From positions 1-42,196 of the forward strand of contig CAMYKY010000037.1 of assembly GCA_947259165.1 (NCBI GenBank): 42,196 nucleotides of DNA, in the 5' to 3' direction. A program made the translations under genes and the position numbers. The notes beneath the pieces were generated by a model. That model was not told where the DNA came from, ran no database searches, and saw nothing but the letters and a program-made list of their open reading frames with translations. The stretch is from an uncultured Acidobacteriota bacterium (GTDB taxonomy: Bacteria; Acidobacteriota; Vicinamibacteria; Marinacidobacterales; SMYC01). Below are positions 33,445 to 42,102 of the stretch, in pieces; the first letter of the stretch is position 1, and each line of letters opens with the position of its first letter.

Positions 33445-34517
33445 GCTCCCCACTGGTAACCCAATTTCGCCGAGGCGGCGTGTCGCGCGACGTGCGTCTG
33501 ACCGCGGCCTCTGGCGCTCTTCCGCTCTCGCCGGCCGACCAGGTCGAGCTTTTGTTCTTGCTCACGCGCGATCGCGACGAGGATGTCAGCCGCCAGGCCG
33601 AATCGAGTTTGCAGTCGCTGGACGATTCATCGCTCGTGAGTGTGGTGAAGGAGGAGAGCACTTCCGTGGACGTGCTCGCCTTTTTCGGGCTCCGGGTGAG
33701 CTCCGAGGAAGTCCAACAAGCCCTCGTTCGTAACGCCAGCACCCCTGATGAGACGATCGTTGCCCTCGTCCCGAGGCTCAGCGAAATCAATTTGGAGTTC
33801 GTCGTCGTCAATCAGACTCGACTGCTGCGGCACCCGCCCATCATCGTAGTGCTCGAGGCCAACGAGAATCTGAACTCTGATCAGTCACGCAGGATCATGG
33901 AGATGAAGGTCGATTTCAGGCTCGACGGGTCTAGCCAACACAAGGCGACAGTCCCGCGCGTGCCGGTGATCGAGGAATCTGAAAAATTGGATCTGGCGAC
34001 AGGGCCTGCGGAAGATGAAAAGCCCCCGCCCACGTCGACCGAGGAAGCCGCACAGTTATATGGCGTCACCGACGAAGAGCTCGAGGGCAGCGAAGAAGAA
34101 GTGGCGGAGAAGAAGAGCTTGTTGGCGGAGCTCGTGACGATGACGGCGGCACAAAAGATGATGAAAGCGCTCAAAGGTGAGCGCGAGGCGCGCATGATGC
34201 TGATCCGTGATCGTAACCGAACGGTTTGGAGTGCGGTGTTATCGTCTCCCAAGATGAACGACGCTGACGCCGAGCAGATCGTCAAGATGCGCAACGTGGC
34301 GCCCGATGTCTTGCGAGAGATCGCCAAGAATCGTCAGTGGGCGAAGCGTTACTCTGTGGCGCACGAGCTGGTCAAGAATCCCAAGACTCCGCACGAGGTG
34401 TCCTCCAAGCTTCTGGCAAGGCTGAAGGATCGCGACCTGAAGCGCTTGGTCAAAGACCGTAATGTTTCCGAGCAAGTGCGGCGTCTCGCACAAAAACGCA
34501 CCCGTATGGGCAAGTAG
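33441..34517 (+). CDS. Helical-repeat protein, family B, with acidic linker
   Basis: From the ATG at 33441 the protein has 358 residues. Residues 1-160 are HEAT-like helices (A-D-Q-V-E-L-L-F-L-L-T-R-D-R-D-E-D-V-S). An acidic Pro/Glu linker covers 175-225. The C-terminal 100 residues carry the same unit as the gene at 31703 (V-L-R-E-I-A-K-N-R-Q-W-A-K-R ... P-K-T-P ... R-D-L-K-R-L). Homology to its neighbour extends about 35 residues before the Trp. It is coupled to the rodZ-like gene by an ATGA overlap, which suggests that the two products work together. No known family is assigned. Confidence 0.75.
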   Translation: MSSPLVTQFRRGGVSRDVRLTAASGALPLSPADQVELLFLLTRDRDEDVSRQAESSLQSLDDSSLVSVVKEESTSVDVLAFFGLRVSSEEVQQALVRNASTPDETIVALVPRLSEINLEFVVVNQTRLLRHPPIIVVLEANENLNSDQSRRIMEMKVDFRLDGSSQHKATVPRVPVIEESEKLDLATGPAEDEKPPPTSTEEAAQLYGVTDEELEGSEEEVAEKKSLLAELVTMTAAQKMMKALKGEREARMMLIRDRNRTVWSAVLSSPKMNDADAEQIVKMRNVAPDVLREIAKNRQWAKRYSVAHELVKNPKTPHEVSSKLLARLKDRDLKRLVKDRNVSEQVRRLAQKRTRMGK

Positions 34518-34522
34518 AAACC

Positions 34523-35119
34523 ATGGTTGACGACTATTACAAAATTCTTGGAACTCACAAGACGGCCTCTGTCGGCGAGATCAAGAAGGCGTACTTGCAG
34601 ATGGCCCGAGATAATCACCCCGATCGGTTCAAGGACCCTGCCGAGCGGAAAGAGGCAGATCGCCGATTTCAGCTGATTACGGAAGCCTTCAATCAACTGC
34701 GTGATGAGAAAAGCCGTCAGGAGTATGATAGAAGCCTTACGAAAGAGGTCAAGTCGCCCGAAGCGGAAGCTCGTCTTTATTTCAAGAATGCGGAGCTCCG
34801 GGAGCAGTCCGAAGAGTATGACAGTGCACTGAAGCTCTACTTTGAAGCGATGCGCATGCAGCCGAGTAATGTGGAATACATTCTTGCCGCCGGGCGTCTC
34901 ATGGCTAAAGACAAAAGCAAGCAGCGCCAGGCGGTGGATCTATTTAATCGAGCGATGGCGATCGACCCGACCTCCCCCGAACCTCATCTCGAGCTCGGTG
35001 CGTTGTACTCGCGGACGGGGATGCTCGTCCGTGCGCGGCGCGTTTATGAGAGCGCGTTGAAACAGATGCCGAATCATCCCGAGCTCAAACGCAGATTCGC
35101 GCAAGTCAAGGACAAGTAG
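34523..35119 (+). CDS. DnaJ-domain TPR protein
   Basis: The 198-residue protein opens with a J domain (residues 4-72; Y-Y-K-I-L-G and the Hsp70-stimulating H32-P33-D34), followed by three TPR-like helical pairs (about 82-190; A-L-K-L-Y-F-E-A-M-R-M-Q-P-S and L-E-L-G-A-L-Y-S-R-T-G-M-L-V-R-A). It lacks the Gly/Phe and zinc-finger regions of DnaJ, so it is a specialised co-chaperone. It lies five bases after the repeat protein and five bases before the phosphatase gene, in the same operon. Confidence 0.92.
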   Translation: MVDDYYKILGTHKTASVGEIKKAYLQMARDNHPDRFKDPAERKEADRRFQLITEAFNQLRDEKSRQEYDRSLTKEVKSPEAEARLYFKNAELREQSEEYDSALKLYFEAMRMQPSNVEYILAAGRLMAKDKSKQRQAVDLFNRAMAIDPTSPEPHLELGALYSRTGMLVRARRVYESALKQMPNHPELKRRFAQVKDK

Positions 35120-35124
35120 AAGCG

Positions 35125-35883
35125 ATGACGATCGAGTCCCGTTCGGTCTCGGATGTGGGCCTCAAGCGCCCCATCAACGAAGACAGTTACTGTTCTAATG
35201 ACGACGAGGGGTTGTACGTCGTGGCTGACGGGATGGGTGGCCACGCCCACGGCGAGGTCGCGTCGCGTATCGCGGTCGAGACCATCGAGAACTTCATCCA
35301 GCTCACGTCCGGGGATCAGGAAATCACCTGGCCCTACGGAATCGATGAAGGCCTGACGCTCAACTCCAACCGGCTCAAGACCTCGATTCGCTTCGCTAAT
35401 CACAAACTGCTCGAGCACACCCAGCAAGAAGCAGACTGCGAGGGGATGGCGACGACGGTAGTGGCTGTGCTCGTCGATGGACGGGTGGCTGACATCGCGC
35501 ACGTGGGGGATAGCCGTGTCTATCTGGTTCGAGGCGGAGAGCTCCGTTGCATCACCAGCGATCATTCTTGGGTGAACGAGCAGGTGATGTCCGGAGTCAT
35601 CGACAGCGATCAAGCCCGGACCCACCCTTTGAGAAACGTTGTCACCCGGGCCCTAGGTGGAAAACCAGACCTCGAAGTCGATGTGCAGACGCTCGAGCTC
35701 GAGACCGATGATCGCATCCTGCTGTGTTCAGACGGGCTGACGACGATGCTCGATGACGGGGAGATACTCAATATCGCCTTGGACGCGGGTGGAAGCGTCG
35801 AGCAAGCGGACCGGTTGGTCGAGGCCGCCAATCGTAATGGTGGGGAGGACAATACGACGATAATTTTGCTCCGGGTTCCCTGA
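35125..35883 (+). CDS. PP2C-type Ser/Thr protein phosphatase
   Basis: The 252-residue protein has the PPM metal-binding motifs: R-P-I-N-E-D20-S-Y, V-A-D35-G36-M-G-G-H, H-V-G-D-S-R-V-Y, C-S-D-G-L-T-T-M and the final G-G-E-D-N-T-T. It is a single catalytic domain without a membrane segment. It is paired with the Ser/Thr kinase starting 134 bases downstream, the usual PrpC-PknB type arrangement, so it probably reverses that kinase's phosphorylations. Confidence 0.94.
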   Translation: MTIESRSVSDVGLKRPINEDSYCSNDDEGLYVVADGMGGHAHGEVASRIAVETIENFIQLTSGDQEITWPYGIDEGLTLNSNRLKTSIRFANHKLLEHTQQEADCEGMATTVVAVLVDGRVADIAHVGDSRVYLVRGGELRCITSDHSWVNEQVMSGVIDSDQARTHPLRNVVTRALGGKPDLEVDVQTLELETDDRILLCSDGLTTMLDDGEILNIALDAGGSVEQADRLVEAANRNGGEDNTTIILLRVP

Positions 35884-35990
35884 GCTCTTGGGGACCCGCG
35901 TTTTTCATTGACTCGCCGGGCCCGCCCCAACCGATGATTTTGGCGATGGTGGATGAGAACAGGCGCTCGGATTCGCAACCCGGTCTCAGA

Positions 35991-36021
35991 TTGATGATGA
36001 ATGATGAATGATGATTGATGA
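35991..36021. repeat. Seven-base tandem repeat across the kinase start
   Basis: TTGATGA, TGAATGA, TGAATGA and TGATTGA follow each other with period 7, and the kinase ATG (36018) is formed by the end of the last copy. Several other ATGs in the array are out of frame or quickly stopped. Confidence 0.65.
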
Positions 36022-38216
36022 CGGATAAAGACACAGACGTTCGCATCGGCAAGTTTACGATCATTCGCCGTCTCGGTCGCGGGGGGATGGGCGCGGTGTA
36101 CGAAGGGTACGATCCTGCCCTCGATCGACGCGTCGCGATCAAAACGTTGACCGCGGAGGTGATTGCCGACAAGGACTCGCGGAGTCGCTTCGAGCGCGAG
36201 GCCAAAGCGGCTGCCAAGCTCCAGCACGCGAACATCGTGACCATCTACGAGTTGGGGAACTTCGGAGGCAAGGAAAAGCCTTACATCGTGATGGAGTATC
36301 TCCGGGGAACCGACGTTGCCACGCTCATTGGCAAAGATGGAATGCCCATCGCCGAAGCCCTCGACATCACCATCCAACTCTGCCGCGCGCTCGATTTCGC
36401 ACACCAAAACGGCGTGGTCCACCGCGATGTGAAACCCGCGAACCTCCGGTACTTGGACAGCGGTCAGGTAAAGATCATGGACTTCGGCATCGCTCACGTC
36501 GAAGGGGGCCATCAAATCACCAAAGAGGGGATGATGATCGGCACCGTGCACTACATGGCGCCGGAACAGATCCGTGGGCAGGCGCTCGACGGCCGCACCG
36601 ACATCTTTGCGGCAGGCTGCATCCTCTACGAACTGCTCAGTGGTGGGCGCCCGTTCGTGGGTGAGTCTGCCACTTCGATTTTGTACAACATCGTGAACGA
36701 GACGCCTGCGCCGATCGTCAAGGAGAATGTGGATCTTCCCCAGGAGCTCCAGGACGTTCTCGATCGGGCCATGGCAAAGCGGCCCGAAGATCGGTTCGCC
36801 ACCGCCGGGGAAATGGCGCGCGAGCTCGAGAAGATCGTCACCGTGTTCCGCAAGACGCTGCCCCGCACGACTCAAGCGCTGCAGGAAAGTCTGGACGAGC
36901 TTACTTCCTTGAGCCGCGCGCAAAAATGGCCAGAGCTCGTCCCCAAGGCCCGGGCACTGGTCGAGAGGCATCCTCAGCTCGACGAGGCAAGACGGCACCT
37001 CCGCCGTGCCCTTCGCGAGTTGCGACAAAATGAGATTGAACAGCAGTTGACGGCCGGCGAGCGAACGCGACATCTCCAAGAGATCCACCACGAGATCACC
37101 GATCTCTACGGTCCCCACTCCGCCACCCTACGTGGGACGGACGACGAGACCGAGCTTGCGACGGCGACCCCCACGCGCGGTTTGTCGGAGACGGCGCCGA
37201 CCGGTGCCAAGGTTGGCGATAGCCCCACCGCGGACGACGAATCCACGGCGGCGGTACGTGCCTTGGCGGCGCCCATTTGGGCTCTTGTCATCGTCGTTCT
37301 CTTGGGTCTGGCGGGGGTGTTGTACTGGTTGCTGATGCGTGAGCCGCCGGGACCCCAACCGGTCGCGCACACCGTTCAAATTCTCTCTGAGCCGTTGGGC
37401 GCCGCGGTCTATCTGAACGGAGCTGCTACCGGGCTCCTGACGGACGACGACGGTGTCGAGCTTCGCGTTACCGGCATGACCGAAGAGTCCTATACGGTCG
37501 AGGTTCGACTCGACGGATACGAAACTGCTTCAAACGACGTCACGTTAGCGATCGATTCTCCCGGCCCGCTCGAATTCGTGTTGACGGCCTCGACCCGGAT
37601 GTTCGAAGTGGTGACGACTCCACCCGGGGCCTCCGTCAAACTCGATGGAGAAATGGTGAACGGGGTCACTCCGATGACGCTCGAGCTATCTGAGGCAGAT
37701 CACGAAATCGCTTTCTCGCTCGCCGAGCACAGCCCGACGAGTGTCCAGATCGCGGGTGGGGAACCTCTTCCCACGCGCCCGATCGCGTTGACGCCCCTGG
37801 GGCGTCCGGGAACCTTGCGGGTGCAAACCACCTACTCAGTAGCAATCTATCGCGGCGAGCGTGAGATGGCGCCGGCATCGACAGGCCCAAGCGTCCAACT
37901 GCGTCCGGGAAGCTATCAGCTTCGGCTTTCGGCGCCCGACAAGTTCCTCAATCGGTCCATCCAGGTCACAATACGCGAAGCCGACGTCACGACGCTGCAG
38001 GCGCCATCCGTGGGTCGCGTCAACGTGCGTGCGAACCCCGGCAATTGCACGGTCGCCATCGACGGTATGCCGGCGGGCTCTCCGCCGTTCATGAACCGCG
38101 AGGTCGTGACGGGAGCGCACGAGTTCGTGTTCACTTGGCCCGGTGGGGTGACGGATGTGCAACGAGTCACCGTGGAGTTAGGACAGCCGACTTATGTCAT
38201 TGGGCAGAAGCCGTGA
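36018..38216 (+). CDS. Ser/Thr protein kinase with PEGA domains
   Basis: The 732-residue protein has an N-terminal Hanks-type kinase domain (about 11-275): glycine loop G-R-G-G-M-G-A-V-Y, V-A-I-K lysine, H135-R-D137-V-K-P-A-N, D155-F-G and A-P-E. A charged helical segment (about 280-370) leads to one membrane segment (about 419-441). The extracytoplasmic part has three or four PEGA-type beta units (about 452-525, 527-590 and 667-732; S-E-P-L-G-A-A-V-Y-L-N-G, T-P-P-G-A-S-V-K-L-D-G, A-N-P-G-N-C-T-V-A-I-D-G). All catalytic residues are present. PEGA units are thought to bind surface or cell-wall components. No clear ribosome site precedes the start. Confidence 0.94.
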   Translation: MTDKDTDVRIGKFTIIRRLGRGGMGAVYEGYDPALDRRVAIKTLTAEVIADKDSRSRFEREAKAAAKLQHANIVTIYELGNFGGKEKPYIVMEYLRGTDVATLIGKDGMPIAEALDITIQLCRALDFAHQNGVVHRDVKPANLRYLDSGQVKIMDFGIAHVEGGHQITKEGMMIGTVHYMAPEQIRGQALDGRTDIFAAGCILYELLSGGRPFVGESATSILYNIVNETPAPIVKENVDLPQELQDVLDRAMAKRPEDRFATAGEMARELEKIVTVFRKTLPRTTQALQESLDELTSLSRAQKWPELVPKARALVERHPQLDEARRHLRRALRELRQNEIEQQLTAGERTRHLQEIHHEITDLYGPHSATLRGTDDETELATATPTRGLSETAPTGAKVGDSPTADDESTAAVRALAAPIWALVIVVLLGLAGVLYWLLMREPPGPQPVAHTVQILSEPLGAAVYLNGAATGLLTDDDGVELRVTGMTEESYTVEVRLDGYETASNDVTLAIDSPGPLEFVLTASTRMFEVVTTPPGASVKLDGEMVNGVTPMTLELSEADHEIAFSLAEHSPTSVQIAGGEPLPTRPIALTPLGRPGTLRVQTTYSVAIYRGEREMAPASTGPSVQLRPGSYQLRLSAPDKFLNRSIQVTIREADVTTLQAPSVGRVNVRANPGNCTVAIDGMPAGSPPFMNREVVTGAHEFVFTWPGGVTDVQRVTVELGQPTYVIGQKP

Positions 38217-38220
38217 GAAC

Positions 38221-38250
38221 AGCATTGAGCATTCAGCATCTGGCATTCAG
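38221..38250. repeat. CATTCAG word repeat
   Basis: AGCATTGAGCATTCAGCAT continues with CTGGCATTCAG, a diverged copy of the repeat at 27356. It fills the gap between the kinase and the next gene. Confidence 0.55.
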
Positions 38251-38274
38251 GTCGCCCAACGAGGAGGACTTCTT

Positions 38275-39789
38275 ATGAGTCATCGTCATCGCCTTCGACT
38301 TCGAGGAGCTTCGGTGGGTTCGTTGCTTCTGGTGGCGTCGGTTGTTTTGGGGCAGGGAGCGTCGACGGAGTTGGCGCGTCAACACCTCGAAAGCGGCACG
38401 CAATTCTACGAGCAGGGTCGGTACAACCAGGCGTTGAATGACTTCCAGATTATCGTTAGCTCGATGGCCGACACCGAGTATGCGGACGATGCGTTACTTC
38501 GGATCGGGCGCTATTACCTCGATATTGAAGAAGACTTCGCGCAAGCGAAGGAAAACTTGGATGCGTTGCTGCAAGGGTATCCGACGGGCAATGCGGCCCC
38601 CGGTGCGTATTACTATCTCGGCGAGGTGGTTTTTCGTTCCGATCGCACCGGCAGATCGATCGACGACGCGCTTGCAAACTATCAACGCGTGTTTATCTAC
38701 GCGGACAACCCCTGGATCCCAGCGGCGCTGTATTCAACTGGGCGCGCCCTGGAACGGCAAGGCAAGTTTCAGGAAGCGGTCGATGCTTATTTTCAAGTCA
38801 TAGTGGATCACCCTCGTTCCGATTGGTCGGCCGGAGCGCTGCTGGGGGTGGGGCGCAGCTCGGTACGGCAGGGTGAGCCGATCGAAGCGATGACGCAATT
38901 CCAAGAAGTGAGGAACGTCTATCCCGAGTCCGGGGAGGCCGAAGCCTCGCTCGACTGGCTCACTTTGTTGTATCGATTCTACGGCGCGCCGCTTCTTGGA
39001 CAGCCGGTTTTGTTCCGACGTGATGATAGCTTCAAGGTTGCCATGTCCGATGGGTTCAAGGACGTGAAGGCCCTTCGAATCTCCGATAGTGGTATCCATG
39101 TTCTCGAACGTGGTAGAAAACGCGTGGTGACGTTCGATCGCGCGGGCCAGCTGGCAGGAACCCGAGGAGCGGCCAACGCGCACGGGCTGGCTGTCGACCC
39201 GCGAGGTCAGGTCGTCATTGCAAACGAAAAAGGTTTGGTCCTCGATGGGGTGGCAAAGAGTTTCACGGTGCAGGGCAAAGACGGGCCGGAGCCGCTCGAC
39301 AAGATTCGTTGGGCGGTGCGCGACCGGTTGGGCGAAATCTACATCTACGACGACAAACGGAAAAGAATCTTGAGGTTTGACGAGAACGGCGGAGCGCTGG
39401 GCTCGTTTCCGGATGCCACACCACGCGAGGTCTTGGCCATGGACGTCGATCAACGCGGTAACATCGTACTGCTCGAGAAGAAGGATCGCGAGGTCATGGT
39501 CTACACGCCTGACGGACGCGCGCTCGCGAGAATCCCGACGAAGCGGGGTCAGCTCAATTTCAAGAAAGCTGCCGACATCGCACTCGATCCAGCCGGGTAC
39601 CTATACATCCTCGACGAAGACCAGGCGCAGATCGCTGTTTTTGATGGAGCCTATCAGTACCTCACGACTTTGACGACGCAGAGCCTCGGCTCTGGCGCTC
39701 TCCAGAAACCCCTCACCCTAGACGTCGACGCTTCCGGAGATCTTTATGTTTATGATGACAAGGCAAAGGCGATTGTCCGGCTTCATTAA
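38275..39789 (+). CDS. Secreted TPR and NHL beta-propeller protein
   Basis: From the ATG at 38275 (GAGGAGG upstream) the protein has 504 residues. A signal peptide covers about 1-27. Residues 32-235 are TPR/BamD-like repeats (S-G-T-Q-F-Y-E-Q-G-R-Y-N-Q-A-L-N-D-F, A-L-L-R-I-G-R-Y-Y). Residues 250-504 are NHL-type propeller blades (G-L-A-V-D-P-R-G-Q-V-V, A-M-D-V-D-Q-R-G-N-I-V, I-A-L-D-P-A-G-Y-L-Y-I-L-D). It is probably periplasmic or anchored to the outer membrane by partners, as no lipobox is seen. It overlaps the next gene by 44 bases. Confidence 0.86.
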   Translation: MSHRHRLRLRGASVGSLLLVASVVLGQGASTELARQHLESGTQFYEQGRYNQALNDFQIIVSSMADTEYADDALLRIGRYYLDIEEDFAQAKENLDALLQGYPTGNAAPGAYYYLGEVVFRSDRTGRSIDDALANYQRVFIYADNPWIPAALYSTGRALERQGKFQEAVDAYFQVIVDHPRSDWSAGALLGVGRSSVRQGEPIEAMTQFQEVRNVYPESGEAEASLDWLTLLYRFYGAPLLGQPVLFRRDDSFKVAMSDGFKDVKALRISDSGIHVLERGRKRVVTFDRAGQLAGTRGAANAHGLAVDPRGQVVIANEKGLVLDGVAKSFTVQGKDGPEPLDKIRWAVRDRLGEIYIYDDKRKRILRFDENGGALGSFPDATPREVLAMDVDQRGNIVLLEKKDREVMVYTPDGRALARIPTKRGQLNFKKAADIALDPAGYLYILDEDQAQIAVFDGAYQYLTTLTTQSLGSGALQKPLTLDVDASGDLYVYDDKAKAIVRLH

Positions 39790-42001
39790 GCTTCCGTCGG
39801 TCGTCGTTTGCAGTCTCCTCGCCGCGGCTGCTCACGCACAAGACCCCGGGTCGACGATTCGACAGGAGCCCCAGTCTCGCATCGAGTCGTCGGAGCTCAC
39901 CCTCGCCGATCAGGAGCTGGTCTTTCGGCTCTCCCAGCAATTCGATGAGGCTCTCCAGTTGTTCAACGACCCGCAGCGCCAGTCGCAGTCGATTGACTTT
40001 TTTGCTCAAATCATCGCAACGGTGGACGACGAGCGTCGCACCCGTGAAGATGTGCCCGACGAGATTGTCTCCTTGCAGCAACGCGCTCTCGAGCACCGGG
40101 CGCGGGCGTTTTTCACCGCGGGTCAGCTTCAGGGCGCCTCGGACGATTTTCGCCAACTCTTGCTGGACAACCCCCGCTACGGACTCGATACCGAGGCGCT
40201 TTCGTCCAGGTTGGTCGACTTCTTCGAGGACCAAAAAAAGCAGCTCATCGGCTACATAGCGGTGACGACCGAGCCCGCCGGCGCTCGTGTCATCGTGAAC
40301 GGTAATTTTATCGGGATTACGAATTTCTTCCCGATCGAGGTGCACACCGGAATTGCACGCGTTGAGGTCAACCTGGAAGGACACGAGACCTACATCGATG
40401 AAGAAATGCGCATTGGTCCCGGCGAAATCACGACCCTGGATCTTGCTCTGACGAGAACGAGCGCACGCCTTCCGATTATCACCGACCCGCCGGGCGTAGA
40501 AATTGTCGTCGATGGAGAAGTGGTGGGGGCGACGTCCGGTACCCTTCCTCCCGATCTGCGTAGCTTCATGCCCGCGGACATGGACCCGAACCGGCTTTCG
40601 GCGCCGTTCGAGCTAGGCGCGCTTCCCCTCGGACAGCATCAGATCGAATTGCGTCTGGATTGCTACCAGTCGGTGAGCTTTCCCTTCAGCGCGGCCGAGC
40701 CGCGAGACTACACGGCTCAGATCGTCAAACTCGAAGAGTCCATCGGCAGTCTAACGATTACCAGCAACCCATCGGAAGCGAGCGTCTATCTCGACGGAGA
40801 GCTTCGGGGCACGACACCCGTCGATCTAAGGCGTGTGTGCTCGGGGCCTCACCACCTCGAGGTGAAACACGTTACCGGGAAGTACGTGGAGGATATCGAC
40901 GTTGGGCCGGATGAGTCGTTGTCGTTCGAATGTCCGATCCGCCCGACGCTGGCCGTACTCGGCGTTGTCGCTGATGAGGACGTGCCGGAACGGGATCTCT
41001 CGGATATCCGACAAAAATTGCGAGAAGAGCTACCGAATCTCGCGAGGATGAACCTCGTCTTCGCCGACGAAAACACCGTACGAAGCCAGATGGGCGGCAA
41101 GGATTTGTCCGTGTTTGTCTCGGCGCGGGGGGGCGATGACAACGCCGCCGCCGAGATCCGCGATCTGTCGGAGAAACTGGGGACGGCGCTGGAGGTGGAA
41201 GCGCTTCTCATTGCCTACGTGCCCGCGCAGCGCTTGATCAAGGATATCGTTCTTCACTTCATCGCGGTCGGCTCTACGGCGCCGGATGCCTACCCTCTCA
41301 ACTATCTCGACCCACAAGCGCTGCCGGTTTTCTTGGAGGAGTTGTCAACACCCACGAAGCTCCACGGAAGCTGGGCCGGGCTACTGGCTATCGATACCCG
41401 GATCAACGAAGGTCCTGTCGTCCTCGCGGTCGGCGACGGAGGTCCGGCGGCCGCTGCCGGTATCCAGGCAGGGGACGTGGTCTTGGAGACTGCGGGTAAT
41501 CCGGTATCGCGCGTCCTCGACCTGCTCGAAGCGGTCCGTGCGACCGAGCCAGGCTCGAGCCTCAACCTGCGAGTCGCTCGCAGGGGGTCGAGCTCTGAGG
41601 TTTCTCTCGCGGTTGGGACGACGCCGCTCGAGGTGCCGTTGGGGGATCCGAGCTTTCTCTACAACAAGGCGATCGTTGACCTGCGACATCGCATGGTCAC
41701 GGAGCCGGAGAACGAGCACCTCGCGCGTTTGAACGCGGGGTTGTGTCATATGCAGCTCGGCGATTACGAGACCGCGCTGAAGGAATACTTACCGCGGGTT
41801 GTGCTCCCGGATACTCCAGGGATTTCACAGGGGACCGTTCTTTACTATACGGCCCTCGCATACCTGAAGCTGGGGGAACGGGCCGAGGCCGCACGGCTGT
41901 TCCAGCAAGCGCTCGCTTTTCCCGAGGCAACACTTCAGTCGAACGACGGCCCGAAGGTCGCGCCTCTAGCGCAGCGGCGCCTGAGAGGGCTCGGGCAGTA
42001 A
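39746..42001 (+). CDS. Secreted PEGA-PDZ-TPR protein
   Basis: The 751-residue protein has a signal peptide at about 1-32 (V-V-V-C-S-L-L-A-A-A-A-H-A cleavage). An N-terminal helical TPR-like part (40-165) follows. Two or three PEGA units lie at about 170-240 (T-T-E-P-A-G-A-R-V-I-V-N-G), 245-330 and 333-395 (T-S-N-P-S-E-A-S-V-Y-L-D-G). A less familiar domain covers about 400-540. A PDZ domain spans about 550-630 (G-P-A-A-A-A-G-I-Q-A-G-D-V-V-L), and TPRs occupy the end (660-745). There is no protease domain. The start lies inside the preceding gene; ATGs at 39752 and 39755 are alternatives. It shares PEGA units with the kinase. Confidence 0.88.
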   Translation: MFMMTRQRRLSGFIKLPSVVVCSLLAAAAHAQDPGSTIRQEPQSRIESSELTLADQELVFRLSQQFDEALQLFNDPQRQSQSIDFFAQIIATVDDERRTREDVPDEIVSLQQRALEHRARAFFTAGQLQGASDDFRQLLLDNPRYGLDTEALSSRLVDFFEDQKKQLIGYIAVTTEPAGARVIVNGNFIGITNFFPIEVHTGIARVEVNLEGHETYIDEEMRIGPGEITTLDLALTRTSARLPIITDPPGVEIVVDGEVVGATSGTLPPDLRSFMPADMDPNRLSAPFELGALPLGQHQIELRLDCYQSVSFPFSAAEPRDYTAQIVKLEESIGSLTITSNPSEASVYLDGELRGTTPVDLRRVCSGPHHLEVKHVTGKYVEDIDVGPDESLSFECPIRPTLAVLGVVADEDVPERDLSDIRQKLREELPNLARMNLVFADENTVRSQMGGKDLSVFVSARGGDDNAAAEIRDLSEKLGTALEVEALLIAYVPAQRLIKDIVLHFIAVGSTAPDAYPLNYLDPQALPVFLEELSTPTKLHGSWAGLLAIDTRINEGPVVLAVGDGGPAAAAGIQAGDVVLETAGNPVSRVLDLLEAVRATEPGSSLNLRVARRGSSSEVSLAVGTTPLEVPLGDPSFLYNKAIVDLRHRMVTEPENEHLARLNAGLCHMQLGDYETALKEYLPRVVLPDTPGISQGTVLYYTALAYLKLGERAEAARLFQQALAFPEATLQSNDGPKVAPLAQRRLRGLGQ

Positions 42002-42040
42002 CGCTCCCTCCGAGACATTCTCTTCCTCGCTTCGCCTCCT

Positions 42041-42102
42041 CAAGACGTTCCGCCTCCTCCGCTCCGCAAGACGTTCCCGCTCCCAAGGCCTCAAGACGTT
42101 CC
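42041..42102. repeat. Three CAAGACGTTCC repeats
   Basis: CAAGACGTTCC occurs at 42041-42051, 42067-42077 and 42092-42102, a period of 25-26 bases with C/T-rich spacers. The tail 42002-42196 contains no other feature that can be supported. Confidence 0.65.

Noticed and set aside
35884..35912. Intrinsic terminator after the phosphatase gene (GGGGACCCGCGTTTTT)
   Set aside because: The stem would be three or four pairs at most, too weak to call despite the T-run.
35610..37118. A 502-codon open frame on the minus strand
   Set aside because: It lies opposite the well-supported phosphatase and kinase genes and its translation resembles no family; high GC content produces long antisense frames.
42041..42102. 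CRISPR array
   Set aside because: Repeats are only 11 bases, spacers about 14-15 bases, and no cas gene is in the window.
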